From NCBI GenBank assembly GCA_025331445.1, contig JAIWNE010000075.1, positions 97,378 to 161,377 on the forward strand: a stretch of 64,000 bases of DNA, written 5' to 3'. This DNA comes from Blakeslea trispora. Its lineage: Eukaryota; Mucoromycota; Mucoromycetes; Mucorales; Choanephoraceae. The notes beneath the pieces are model-generated. The model was given only the letters and a program-made list of their open reading frames with translations. It ran no database searches and had not been told where the DNA came from. This document shows positions 13,101 through 25,104 of the stretch, piece by piece. How positions within the stretch are numbered: the first letter of the stretch is position 1; each line of letters begins with the position of its first letter. A program made the translations under genes and the position numbers.

Positions 13101-13477
13101 TTTTAGAAAGGGCCATACATTTGATACTTTTGGTGGTACATTGGATTATTGTGCACCCGAGATTTTAAAGGGAATGCCATACGAAGGACCTGCGCAGGAT
13201 ATTTGGAGTCTGGGTACATTATTATATACACTGATATACCGAGAAAATCCTTTTTATAATGTAGACGAGATTCTCGAACAGGACCTAAGGATCCCATTTG
13301 TTATGTCAGAAGGTTTGGATCAAAAAAGAGGAAAGAGAAAGGAAAGGAACTGACATCAATCCACACTTGAACTTATTAGGCTCTTTGGATCTTATAAAGA
13401 AGATGTTGAACCGAGATGTAGAAAAACGTTACAATATACATCAGGTGCTGGAACACCCTTGGTTGAAGTCAAACTAA
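10127..13477 (+). CDS. PSK1: PAS-domain serine/threonine kinase (PASK/Psk type)
   Basis: PAS kinases sense metabolic state and phosphorylate enzymes of sugar storage and translation in yeast. Exons read as 10127-10184, 10245-11370, 11432-12571, 12628-12772, 12845-13312 and 13380-13477, all joining in frame (introns 56-72 nt) to give about 1,010 residues. A PAS region starts near the text LTTDADATILLFNDMASLCF and a second near LDDKGKVMEVADTIKELFGY. The C-terminal kinase has a glycine loop (GEGAYGTAKLA), VVIKF with the lysine, HRDIKDEN, DFG (LIDFGSAA) and the APE segment (YCAPEILKG); all catalytic residues are present. The last intron has a weak donor (GTTTGG), but the frame needs it. The 5' end is uncertain: no ATG opens this frame. 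An ATG at 9964 fits only through a GC-AG intron, so the reported start is the first base I can place in frame. Confidence 0.85.
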
Positions 13478-14056
13478 ACGCTTGTAATATAATCAAACAA
13501 TTATGTACATTATAGAGCTTTTCCCTTTATTCCTTTTTTTTTACACTATACAGTATTTTTATATGTAGAATTGTACTATGCTTCAACGAATATATATTTT
13601 AAGAATTACTACTCAAAACAAATAAAATAGCCAATTAAGAAAAAAAGAAAGCAGTTAGGACATATCCAGTCAGCTTTTGTATTCAGATGACAAGTCAATT
13701 CAAAGCCAGCATTGCTCTGTCCTGTACGACATATGGAATCGTGCGATGTCCTAGAAAACTTGAACCTGCTAAGCAAGTTGATATCTGCTGTGAAGAAGGG
13801 AAAGAAAAAGAAGTTTACATCAAGTAAGTATCATGATTATGTCTTTTTGCTTCATAAGCTGAACCTAAAAATTGTCTCAACTATACTTTTTCCGGTATTA
13901 ACTAGCCCTCGTGAGATTTAAACTTGAATGAGAAAAAAAAAACTGTTGACACTGCATAAACACAACACTCAATGAGGTTCATGATTCTTTCTTTTCTGAT
14001 TATTTTTTCTCTTTTTTCTTTTTCTTTTCTTCCCAATTGACTTCTGCCCAATCTAG
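13478..14056. other. Spacer with an orphan exon-like frame
   Basis: Contains the 3' flank of the PAS kinase. From 13688 to 13825 an ATG-led frame of 46 codons ends at a perfect GTAAGT donor. It could be a 5' exon of the arrestin gene: it joins in frame only to an acceptor at about 14072, inside the presumed first exon. Otherwise nothing is recognised. Confidence 0.4.
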
Positions 14057-15272
14057 ATGATATATAAGATATCAAGAAGATCAAGTAACAAACTGAAGAT
14101 ACATGTAGAAAGTAGTCAATTAGTCATGTATGGTTCTTCAGCAGAATCATCTGGCTGCGTATTGAGAGGCGCGTTGAGCTTGCAATTAAAAAAGCCAAGC
14201 CGATTTGTTTCTTTGAATCTCTGTTTTTATGGTAGCATCTCTGTATGTTGGAATCAACGTAAGTTGGATTGACGATATCCATCATGGTATCAACATACTT
14301 ATGCTCACCTACTTAGTTTTGGGCAACGGGCATGAACGCGAGCACACTGATTGCAAAGTCCTTATCAATCATAAGTGGAGCTTCCTGCAACCTGACAAGA
14401 TGCATTCATTAGAAGCAGGCCATTATACATATGAGTTTGAGTTAGCCTTGCCTGGAAATCTACCCGAGTCAACTCATGTGGCCAAGTACTACATTGTGGA
14501 GTATCATCTCAAGGCATCAGCGCAGCGCGCAGGCATTTTGTTCCCAAATTATACAACAAGACAGGACATTCATCTCTCACGCCAAAATTTTTCTCTCAGT
14601 ACAGAATACCTTGATCCAGTGACAGTTGCCAATGTGTTGCCAGATAAGATAAGCTACGAAATTAGCATGCCGACCAAGATGTATGGTCATGGGGATACAG
14701 TTCCAATAACTGTTCGAGCCACTCTGCTGTGTCCTGATGCAAAACTACAGTATGTCTCCTGTATTTTTAAAGAATACGTGACATGTAGGTCAATACATGG
14801 TTGGTACAATGGTAAAAACAAATCTTACAGCCACATGATACAATATACCCGTCGACCACTTGAGAAACAACAAGGCCGCTCATACAATATTGTCATCCAA
14901 ATAAAGATACCAAATTCATTAGCAGAAATTCAATGTGATGCTCAGAATGATTCAGCTCGAGTGAAACATAAGTTGAAGTTCGTTCTGTCAGTTGCAGATC
15001 AAAACGGCAATACATCCGAAGTAAAAGCAGCGGTGTCAATTGTTGTTGCAGTCAATCGTACTATGGATGGACTACCGGCATACTGTGATGTTTGGAGGAC
15101 TATGCCTTATGATCCGGTACTAATGATGGCATTGATTGGTCAAGAAAATGAGCGAGAAAACGTTGGCTCAAATCATCGTACTTCTCATATGATATATCAT
15201 CAACAAAACGATGAAATATCTTCTTATTTACCAAACTACAGTAGTATTGCTGCTACAGAAACTGTTGTGTAA
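14057..15272 (+). CDS. Alpha-arrestin-like protein (arrestin N and C domains)
   Basis: Two exons (14057-14258 and 14317-15272) around a 58-nt intron give 385 residues. The N-terminal half begins with the arrestin beta-strand pattern (KLKIHVESSQLVMYG, then GCVLRGALSLQL) and the C-terminal half with SYEISMPTKMYGHGDTVPI, typical of the arrestin C domain. Fungal alpha-arrestins (Rod1, Art and Rim8 relatives) bring ubiquitin ligases to plasma-membrane transporters. No PPxY motif is evident, so the ligase-binding mode is unclear; a short tail with PNYSS follows the fold. The intron joins WNQ to LLGNGHE. I use the ATG at 14057, which directly follows a TCTAG that could also be an acceptor. An upstream exon (13688-13825) is an alternative 5' end. 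Confidence 0.8.
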
Positions 15273-15316
15273 TATAATTGCTTGTAATAGACCTTACGTT
15301 TTTTTTTTCTTCTTTT

Positions 15317-16085
15317 TTAATTGTACATCGCAGCAGAAATAAAATGCCTATAGCTTAAGCCTGACTTGAGATAAGCAATCAATTCATCTAGCAATCGTCT
15401 AACTACATCTTCATCGTTGTCAAGCCATGCAGAAAGCTCCTGTATTGTTTTCTTATCATACATCGTACTCTTTCTTTCTTGTGATGGTATTAGTAAGATC
15501 TTAATAAGATGATCTATGAGAAATTCGTCTGGTTGCTCAATTCCCATAATATTTCTATATTCGTTTTGTAGAAATAAGCGTGTCTGGCAGATTCAAACAA
15601 GTGAGTACAGAGCAAAAAAAATGATTCGCTACACCTACTCTGGGTATATATTCGGTTGTGAGCACGTCAAATTGAGCATGTTGAGTCAAAGGTTCAGGAT
15701 AGTATGTTGGCTTTATCAAGCCTCGATAAATTTTTTGACGCTCTAGTCGTATTCGTTTCTCAGGTGAATTATATCTCTTTGTATTAAGTGGCGGGTCATG
15801 AAGCTTCTTCTCTCCTTTGTCTTTGAGATGATACTCGTCAAATGTATTTTCTTCTTCGTTGATGTTGTAAACGAGTGAGTTAATTTCCTGTCTACAGACA
15901 GGACACTGTGTGGAAGCAACGTTTATCCAATGACGTATACATTGAAAGCAGAACGAATGAAAGCAAGGTCGAGTATAAGTTCGATTTTCAAAAGTCTCCA
16001 AGCAAATAGTACAAGTTGGCTTCATGGAGGATTCTAGTTCTTGTCTCTCGCTGTCAATTCTTTTTCGTTTTCCATACTTTGACAT
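15317..16085 (-). CDS. TOPORS-like RING-finger E3 ubiquitin ligase
   Basis: Two exons (16085-15639 and 15583-15317) with a 55-nt intron make 237 residues. A C3HC4 RING lies near residues 24-65: CTICLETF, then CFHSFCFQCI, ending CPVCRQ. Its zinc ligands are complete. The basic start (MSKYGKRKRIDSER) suggests nuclear location. The second exon (TRLFLQNEYRNIMG onwards) and the helical tail match the layout of TOPORS-type ligases, in which the RING is followed by a conserved Arg-phi-Leu-x-x-Glu helix region. Frame-consistent splicing is what reveals this C-terminal part. The gene converges on the arrestin gene, with about 45 nt between the two stop codons. Function beyond ubiquitin transfer is not shown. 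Confidence 0.82.
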
Positions 16086-16454
16086 GATAAAAGAAGAAGA
16101 AAAAAAGAATAAACAAGACTGACTTTTAATATTTTTTAGGGTAATAAATAAAGCGTGATACAAGTCTTTACCATTGAATGACACTGTTGAAACATCTATA
16201 TTTATGAATCAAAATAGAGGAAATAAACTTTCTTGGTTAACAAGGTAAAGTAGAGAATGCAGACACATCGCATCATGATTTTAGAGAGCCGTTTATTGTA
16301 CATAAAGAAAGACCTAAAATGCAGCTGGAACCAGCATGAATAATTTGAGGTTCTACACAAGTCACGAATCATTTATTACAAGAAAAAAAAACAGAAAAGC
16401 AATATTTTCTTTTTCTCTTTTTTCTTATCTTTAAAAAACAATCTGTACATTCAT
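16086..16454. other. Divergent promoter region between the RING ligase and SAP30 genes
   Basis: About 370 AT-rich bases between two divergent starts. It must hold both promoters. No clear motif or repeat is seen. Confidence 0.5.
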
Positions 16455-16927
16455 ATGGGCGTTAAACAGAAGCCAATCCAGTCAACATACAGCAATGGAG
16501 TCAGCCAAAACTCTGATAGAGAGCGCGATAAGAAGAGACGCACTGCAGAGACGAACGTTGGAAAAGAATTTCAAACAGTAAGCAACCTGTAACAACTATC
16601 TTTGTGTTAAGCAGTTGTGTTTTCCCCCCACTCATATCAAGGTAGATTGATTTTAATTCTATGAGCACTTCTGTTCTTCGCAAATATGCCCGAGTTCATA
16701 AACTCAAAGTAAAAATTAAGGCAAACAAGGAAGAACTGGCGGCGACTGTTTCCCGCCATTTTGCAAATCAAACCGTGAAAGAATTAGATACAATCACTTG
16801 CTTTCTTTATACCGCACATTATAAAGGTAGAGTAGCTTTTTTGAACATTCGCTTTCTTTGTTTGGCTCTAACAAGTTCTTCTATAAAAAAAAAAGATTCT
16901 GTGTTAAGACTTCCTTTGCATATTTAA
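16455..16927 (+). CDS. SAP30: SAP30-type subunit of a Sin3 histone deacetylase complex
   Basis: Exon 1 (16455-16577) encodes a short basic N-terminus (MGVKQKPIQSTYSNG, then RERDKKRR). A 68-nt intron leads to exon 2 at 16646, which encodes the SAP30 Sin3-binding domain: IDFNSMSTSVLRKY, ARVHKLKVK, then ELAATVSRHFANQTV and DTITCFLY. In the family this helix set docks on the Sin3 PAH3/HID region. The protein is small, about 115-135 residues. The C-terminus is uncertain: the frame reads on to 16927 through unconserved residues, but a possible intron at 16827-16875 (GTAGAG to CTAACAAG) would end the protein at 16886 soon after the domain. The start is the ATG that gives the phase-0 join. Confidence 0.85.
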
Positions 16928-17730
16928 GGGGGAAGAAGAAGAGAAATAAGAAAATTGTCTGCCCTTTGTATTTTATTTCTTTTCTTATCTCTTTTACACA
17001 TATACATCTAGTTGTTTTCTGCTTTTCATATTCCTCATTTCTAAACTACATTCATTTCAAATCATTTAATAAATTCAGTTACACCCTTTCTAGAGTAGCG
17101 TTAGAATTGCCGGGATTTTAGCAGTCTTAGGGCTGAGTTGTAAAGCACATTCAAGCAACTCACAGCATATCGTTTTATACAAAGTCCCATGTTACCAGTA
17201 GGCATCCATTATTCTTAGTTCGAACAACAATTTGATGATTCACTTAGCTTATCGATTCAATTAGTAATAATAGGCGTAACTTTACTAGAGCATGTTTAGT
17301 CCCAGCACAATCAGCCAATACTCACCATTTGCAATTGCAAAATAAGCAAGAGACAAGCCCTTTTCACTTTAGTCATTGCCATGTCCGGCACTAACATGCA
17401 TCACCTCTCTGTGAAGAAAGCGACATATTGGTCGCAATTCCCTCATCTAAATCAATGCTTTATATCAATTTCTATCACTCTGTTCTTATGCTTCGTCCCA
17501 TGAAACATATTCATACTCTTTAATCATTAAATGATTTAGTATCTTTATTTTTGGTATTGATAGTCTTAAAGTGTTCAAATTCTGCTCAGCTTTGTGTTTA
17601 TTATGGAGGTGACCAACAGGTACAAAAACATACAATTGTATTCTCAGTTCCAAGTAACAGCTTAGTCAGAGTGATGTGTGTAGTTCAATGCATAAACTAC
17701 ATTTAATAAATAAGTTTAGACCTTTTATTA
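16928..17730. other. Intergenic; nothing recognised
   Basis: About 800 AT-rich bases between the convergent SAP30 and JmjC genes. There is no frame with a recognisable domain, no RNA gene and no repeat beyond short T-runs. Confidence 0.55.
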
Positions 17731-19995
17731 CTACTGTCTAATACGTTTTCGCGGCTTCTGGCTTGGGCTTTTTGTGCACCCAGATGATTTTTTAACTTTA
17801 CGAGATTCATGGAATACTTGAGAGATATCACAGGTCTATTGAAACAAAAGACATAAGTATCGATGAACCAACATCATTGTAAGCAAGTACCTTTTTTACG
17901 TCTAGATCGATAAAGCCACCCCAATTGCGCTCATCATGTGAAGGATGTAGATAATATACCAAGTTGTAGTCCCTAAGCGATCCTCTAGTCGCTTCAAGCG
18001 GCATACATAGCTTGCATCTTCTTGTACATCTTAGACATGTATAGAAGTTTACTTGATCTTTATCTGTTTGCGAATGTGCGTTTGGACACTTGTTTCGTTT
18101 GAAGATACTTGACAGTCCGATTCCTTGCTCACCTAGTTTAGACACTGTGGTCTCTTGCGAGCAGTGGTTGCAGTGTAGAATATTAAATGAATTTGGATTT
18201 AAACGACGATATCTCTCGATACGACGACAGGTTGTTGCTAAATTCGCAAATTTGTTTAAAGGATCACTAAAAAAACATATTAACTTTAGCAATCATAAAA
18301 GTCCTCTCTAAACTTACTTTCTCAGTAAATCTAACGAGAGATTGGGAATGACATCGTTATGAAATGCTAGATTGACATTTTTGACATAATCCAGGTATAA
18401 CTTGACAGCACTCATGATGTCTTCAGGTCCCTTGTACATCTGCATTGAAGCAACATGTTGACAGCCACGACCTATAGAGTAACAATCGAGACACAAATCG
18501 TATTGATCACAAAGGTTGCAATGATAGTAATGACAGAACACATCGCCATGACAAAAGTCACATTTGACAGTGCATACTTCGCCAGGAGCATCTGTCATAA
18601 TTCCTTGATCGTCTCCATCAAATAGAAGCTCAGGCAAAATGACTTGTCTCAAAAAGACATTGAGTAACTGATTAGAGCTCTCTAGAAAGAAGTCAGGGCC
18701 ATAGCATAAAATAGGAACCCATTTTGATTGATTGTAAAGCTCATGCACTAGTTCAACCAGTTGACGATTCCATTCTCTCAAAGTGAACATTACGATGGCC
18801 TTACACTTGTAGACCTCAGGGCGATTGACAATATGGTAGAGTGGTAATTGATCTTGAAAGGCATATGTCAGCGTTTGCGATGTAATTCGGTTCCATGCGA
18901 CTTTAATAGAAACACCATGGTTGCGCACTTGGTGATAGGCGCGGCTTGGTATGATCACCAAATCGCCTTTATGCTGAACAATCACTTGTACTTTAAATTT
19001 TGCTTTCAAAATCTTGTCGTAATTAAGCCAAGCGCGGTCGCTTTCCATAAAAGAGCTTTTGGTGACCTGGTGGCTGTCTGTTGCTGATTGCTTTGCTCGT
19101 CTTTTGTTACCACCTTTATGTCGAAAGTGTCGTTGGTGGTCGTCTTCTTCGGGATCGATCAGACAAGCAAGTTCATCACGGTACTGGTTTTCAACAATAA
19201 GCCATTCGGCAAATGCTCCTTCGGCGGCCATGGTCATGACATTGTGACCCATGGTGCCGCAGAGATCACGATGAATAGGTGTACCTGTGTTGTCCTGGCC
19301 GACATAACACATGAGATTTTCTGCTTTAAAGCGATCAGGTAAAAATGTGAATAGATCGTTGTTGCCTTGAGGTAATAGAAATTCTGGTAAGAACTCTTTT
19401 AGTGCGGTTCCATACTCATCTGGGCAAACGACATCTTTTGCATAAATGCCATCGATTGAGTAGGAAGGCTTATTGTAGACAGGTGGTGCTTTCTTTTCCA
19501 GCTTGTATTTCTGTTGTAAGGCTTCTAAGTAGCCCCCGAGTTCTATTTTAATTTTTTTGGTTTTGTCGTGCTTTTTTGAGTCTACTTCAATCTCTGGTGT
19601 AGAAACAAATCAAAATTTAGAAAAGAAAGGCATATGAGCTAGTTTATTTTATGAAACATCACATAACACGCGCTTACCTAAATCTCCACAGTAATCTTTC
19701 AGTCTTTGAATATCAAATGTTTCCTGCTTCCATCCTTTAGATTTATGCATATTAGAGACAACCAAAGGTTTTCCTTTTTCGATACAATGCTGCTGAACAA
19801 ATAACCTGAGTGATTCGCTTGTAAAATCAAGGAAATCAACTCTAGTAGCTGCTTCATATTGACAAGGAAGGCCCTTCTCATTGTCAATTAGGTTACATTT
19901 GACCATATCAGCTATTATGAATCTATTCTGGAAAAACAAAGAAAGATTAAAAGCAAGAGAAAAAAGTTACAATCACTCAAACGACTGCTTACCAT
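17731..19995 (-). CDS. JmjC-domain protein with C-terminal zinc fingers (histone demethylase-like)
   Basis: Five exons (19995-19993, 19927-19678, 19593-18318, 18266-17891, 17835-17731) total 2,010 nt and 669 residues. The start codon is an exon of its own: ATG is followed at once by GTAAGC. The JmjC core has the iron site GTPIHRDLCGTMGHN (H-x-D near residue 190) and a late His (AYHQVRNHG near residue 305), so it is probably active as an Fe(II)/2-oxoglutarate oxygenase. After it come cysteine-rich fingers (CDFCHGDVFCHYYHCNLC, a ZZ-like pattern, then CNHCSQ and CLRCTRRCKLC) and a basic tail. The layout resembles the KDM3/JMJD1 group, but the exact histone target cannot be read from the sequence. 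The second exon is preceded by a strong TTTTTCCAG acceptor. Confidence 0.87.
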
Positions 19996-22362
19996 CTTTA
20001 TTTTAGCGGAGAGATTTTTATGGGATGGCTTTTGGCTGCTTTTGAAAAATGATAAAAAAAGAAGGAATCACTTTGCATAGTACTAAAGATTTGTTTGCTG
20101 ACAAGAACACACATATTTTTAGAGTTTGTTTGTTATTTGTTGGCTCAAAAAAAAACTAGTCTCTCTTTGTCTCGAGAAGGTAAACTGTTCAGATGAAACG
20201 CGTTTATTGATGAGCATGTACTGCATTGAATAAGTGATAAAATGTGTTCTGATTGCTTTTCAGCTCTACCACTTGTTCTTCAAAGTACAATTGCAATGAA
20301 TACTGTTTACGAGAATATAGATTCAGACTCGTCTACACTTACAATGTTAATCTTAGTCGACGCAAATTGGCTTATTTGTTTGATGACAAATAATGCATCA
20401 ACAAGTGTTGTATTGCTTTGTCAACTACAGGGATAGCAACATCGTCTGCTATGTTCTATTAGCTTGATTCTGTTATATGATTACCTTGTGACTAAATGAT
20501 ATATTGCGTGGCATCATGTCAATCCTGACATGTTTAAACTTTCTCCAAACAAAGGATAAGAAGTCTATTGAAAATATGGATTGACCAGTTGTTTATAAGA
20601 ATCCATGCGTATATGTGTGTTTCTTATATCTGCTCGGCAACAAGTAACAACCTCTTGCTGATGTCTTGAAGTTGAGCCATTTGCTTACCCATTTGTTAAT
20701 CAATATGTCGATGTGTTGTTGTGACCTTTGCTTCATTCAAAATTGAACAATTAAATGCCCAATTCAAAAATTGTTTCTTTTTCACCAATACCTATCTATT
20801 GTTTTTGTTGATGTAATCAGCCAACCAAAATTTTTCGGGCAGTGAGTTGTTTCTGTTTGAGTGAAGTATCGACTTCCAAATTGAATTAATTTAGGTAATC
20901 AATGATGTGCCTGGATAAAAAAAAATAGCATGCCATCACATGCACATTTCATAATGGGCTTGCCATTAGCGCAGAATCAATAGCAAAAAAAAAAACTGGT
21001 CTCTGATCAATAACATGCTTATTCAAGTCATTCCCAATTACATTTCATTCAGAAATTGCAAATATAGACTCTCTGTAGTGCTCTATGAAACAAAGAAAAC
21101 CATTGAGAGCTTTCTATCGAGCAAATGCATTTTCTTATATCAATGTTAGCGAGAATAAAACTGTAAAGGGTAAGACCATTGAGATTAAGCAATCTTTTCT
21201 TTTTCGGCGTAAAATAGTCAACAGGTGAATTTTATTGTGGACACTATCAACTAAGGAAAGGGGTTTGGATCAATAATAAAGGGATATAGCCTTAAAAGTG
21301 AGAGTGTTTTTTGAAAAAAAAATTACAATTAATATGGTATTACAGTCAGCTTCAATGAACATTGTGTAGTCCAAGATGGCTGTTATCAGTTCCATTGAAT
21401 TGCTCATTCAGACCATGATAATTTTGGATGCTTGAGCTTTAAGTATCCAGGCCCGAAATGCGGGAAATTAACTCAAATTAATTTTAGTATCTGATCTGCC
21501 TTTTGACATAAAAGATTACCTAACAAGCAATAAGTATGAGCTCAAAATCACTTTAAATTAATTAGCTTTGCTATTGACTTGTTTCTTTTATTATGTATTG
21601 CTATGATGGCTCTATTAGGCATCTTTGGCTAACTACTTGGTATATTAAAAGCTAAGATTGATAAAGAGTACTAGTTTCATAACCAAATCTATTTTTGAAC
21701 TACTAGTCTTAGAATCATTTCAGTGGCATCAAGCGTTGATACCAAACATCCACATTATCTTGTTTTATTGTTTACTCTACAAATAGAGATATATTCAAAG
21801 AGCTTCGTCAGGACCTGTATCCATAAACGAAAGTGGCTCTTCAAAGAATTTTGATGGTAGCGGAAAAACAAAGGTTATTTAATGATGCTGGTTTAGTTAG
21901 AGATGCTATCAAAGAAGTTCATGAATTTTATCCGCACATGACTATTGTTCTTGAATAAACAGAGATACAATAGCCAAATTAGCATCGTCAGATAGTCTCT
22001 ATCTCTCCACTACCATCAAGTTAATTTGGACGATTGTAACCCTATTTCTTCAAGAGCAATAGTCAAATACACCTCTAAAAATGATAATCTTCGACCATGT
22101 TCTTATCCATAACCTACTTTCCTACTACAAAAACGAAACAGTTTTAAGAAAGCTATGCTTCATCGTTTCATATTGTATAACAAAGCTTATTCAATTGCAT
22201 CGATAAAAAGCGTTGATTCGTATCTGAGCACATGGATGCAAACACTAATTATCGGAACTTGGAATCTAAATCTGCATTATAAAGCACAGAAGGTAATTTG
22301 ACACAATGTATGATTCTTCTCTTCTTTTTCTCTTCTTTTTTTTTTACACCACCAAACTCAAC
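19996..22362. other. Long gene-free stretch
   Basis: About 2.4 kb with no supported gene. A 64-codon frame at 20242-20436 has no domain. A slightly more open area near 21780-21960 could be a relic, but it is broken by stops and not identifiable. The right end contains a T-rich leader in front of the P450 gene. Confidence 0.5.
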
Positions 22363-24465
22363 ATGGACAAAGCAGCTGAATATCTCAAAGCAATCAAGCT
22401 TCCCTCCCGATACGATCAACATCATAAAATACCCACTATTGGGGCTGGTGTCGCTTTACTGTACATCTCCTATCGTCTGCTCACTCGAGGAAGCAAGTCG
22501 ATTACTGGTGAACCCTTAAAAGAAATTCCTGTTCCTGGCTCTTGTTATCCTTACGTTGGTCATCTTTTCTCATTAGGAGAGCTACCTGGAGATCAAATTA
22601 CTGAATGGCATAAACAGTTTGGGCCTATCTTGAAGATCAAGATGGGGCAAAAGACATGGATTATGGTGAGCGACCCTATGTTGGCCCACAAGATTTTTGT
22701 TGGAGGTGGCTCACAGACCTCCCATCGTCCCTATGGTGTGTTTAACTACGATTACTATTCAAAGGGCGGAAAGGGGGTTGTGTTTTCACAACCAGGCCCT
22801 GATTTTAAGAAGAACAGAGCTGCAGGTAAGTTACACGCATTAAAAGTCAGAGAGCAAGTGGAACGTTTCTCCAAGGATTCTCGATAGCTGTGATACAGAC
22901 TATTTTAAGTGTCAAGATATTTACCAATCAATTCAATAGTTCTGTCTGTGTTGGCGCCTAAACAAATGGAAAACTTCATGAGCAGCATACAAAAGGAGTC
23001 AATGGACTTTGCAAACCGCCTGATAGATTTCACAACCCAAAATGGTTCTGTCAACCCCGTAAAGCTCCTTGAATTGAATTCGATGAATGTCATCTTTCAA
23101 GCTCTATTTGGCCGCAAGTTTGAGTCTGTAGAGGATCCTGAATTTTGCCAGCTAAGCGATATGGTTGAGCGTGCTATGGAATATGCTGGTCTTGAACAAG
23201 ACTTGCCTAACTTCTTGCCTGTTCTCTCAGTCTTTAAATGTTCATCAACAAGACTAAGTTATGGGCCCACTATATTAATGAAGAAAGAGACCCTATATTC
23301 AAAAAGATGATTGAAGAAGCTTACAACACAGACGGACCCAACGTAGTCAAGATGCTGGATCAATATGACATGAGTTTAGAAGAGAAAATCATATTGATGT
23401 GTAAGTTGATTGATATGAACTAGATATATAGAAGAGCGCAGAATTTGCTTATTCACTTTTGACTTTGTACTTTAGCTGATCTTCATGCCGCTGGTACTGA
23501 TACTGTTGCTACAACACTCTCGTGGATTTTTGTAATCATGTGTCACTACCCTACCGTTCAGAAGCGTGCAATCGACGAAATTGATGCTTTTTTTAAAAAG
23601 CACGGCCATGTACCTACCTTCGCTGACAGACTAGAAGTTCCCTTGTGTATTTCTATTATGAAAGAATGTATGCGGTTTAAGCCTACCTCAGCCTTTGGTT
23701 TGCCACATTCAGTCACGGAAGATTGTAAGTACACCATGCTTTATTTCTTTGATTGCTTAATGCTTTAATGCTTTAATGCTTTTACTTACTTTGTCAACTA
23801 CTGATTCAAAATAACTATAGTTATTGTTGATGGATACCTTATTCCCAAAGACGCTACTATCATATCTAGCATGAACGCCATGCATAATGACCCTGAGCGC
23901 TTCCAAAATCCAGAAAAATTTGACCCTGAACGTTTCATGGGCAATCTCAAGACAATGCAATCGGCTGCTAATGGATCGATTGAATACCGCGATCATTTCA
24001 ACTTTGGCTGGGGAAGGTAAGCAATGATGCGATTAATATTGATATGCTGTCTAACTCTCTCTCTCTCTCTCTCTTTTTTTTTTTATTCCAACAAAAAACC
24101 AAACTTTCTTAACTATCTGAACCCTTCCTCCCTCTCTATCTGCTACATTAAATGTGCATTTACACACATGTATATACACCTGCAAATTTGTTTGTCAAAA
24201 CAGACGCATCTGTCCAGGCATTTACTTGGTGAGTCGATACGCCGATTACAAAAATAGACCTCGAATTAATCAATCTACTCTCTATCCTTTTTAGGCCGAA
24301 GCTGAAATGTTTTCCGCCTTTGTTCAGTTATTTTCTCGAGCTAGTATTGAGCCAAGTGATGAAGGTCTTCCAGACCTCCACAGTGCTACAAATGCTGGCC
24401 TTGTATTACAACCTCACCCATATAAGCTCAAGTTTGTACGAAGACCTGATGCTGCTGTTCAATAA
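22363..24465 (+). CDS. Cytochrome P450 monooxygenase, with an apparent 1-base frameshift
   Basis: A microsomal heme monooxygenase. It starts with an N-terminal anchor (IPTIGAGVALLYISYRLL). Exons are 22363-22825, 22940-23400, 23476-23724, 23821-24016, 24204-24228 and 24295-24465. Hallmarks are all present: I-helix AAGTDTVATT, the ExxR motif (KECMR), PERF, and the heme loop FNFGWGRRICPG assembled across a 187-nt intron, with the cysteine ligand. However, exon lengths sum to 1,565 nt, one base short of a multiple of three, and the frame changes within exon 2 near 23236-23240, at TTTAAATG between LPVLSVF and FINKTKLW. One more A there would join both halves. So this is a functional gene with an assembly error, or a recent pseudogene. 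Substrate unknown; full length would be about 521 residues. Confidence 0.85.
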
Positions 24466-25104
24466 CAGTAGCACCAGCAATAATACTAACGTAAACTATA
24501 AAAACGGCAATCACAATGATCGCGATAACTGCTCTCATAACAATATATTTATGTATCACTCTTATCGTCATATGTTTTGCTCACAATACCACAATGTTGA
24601 TTTTCTTAAATATACCTTTGTACAAGATCAATTTACACGACTTTTTTTTAGAATAACTTTTTAAGTGCTCGCATAAAAACCTTGATGACTTTTTTTTCAG
24701 AATCACAGCAGATATCACGGCGTCTATCTTTGGTAACATATAGCTTACCTATCCAGCTATTTAAAAGAGATTTTTATAAATGACTTTGCTCATCCTTCAA
24801 CTTCGGATAACTGCAGTAGAATCTAGATCATTGATTTCGCCTGACTTACCTTTGATACAAAAACTGGTTTTATGGTCTTACCGACGGCTCTGCAACGTAA
24901 ATGGTCTCACTCTTACAAAGACATGAGTGCATCTCAAAAGTATGTCAGATTCTGCTCTTTTTAATGTTAAAAGGTGCTCATTTGACATCATTGCTGAGTT
25001 GCAATATTTAGTGTAAAATCTATAAAAGCTAGTAGTAAAGGATCTTGTTTAATTTTTTCTTTCTTCAACACATTTCTTTCTCTTTCTTTTTATAGAACTG
25101 CGTC
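24466..25104. other. Intergenic; 3' flank of the P450 and promoter of the HAD gene
   Basis: No gene is recognised. A pyrimidine-rich tract ending TTTTTATAG at about 25095, 10 nt before the next ATG, looks like a splice acceptor, so the HAD gene may have an intron in its 5' untranslated region. Confidence 0.5.

Noticed and set aside
24320..24664. Plus-strand frame overlapping the last P450 exon
   Set aside because: It is out of frame with the P450 C-terminus and ends in Asn/Thr repeats. The P450 frame explains the region.
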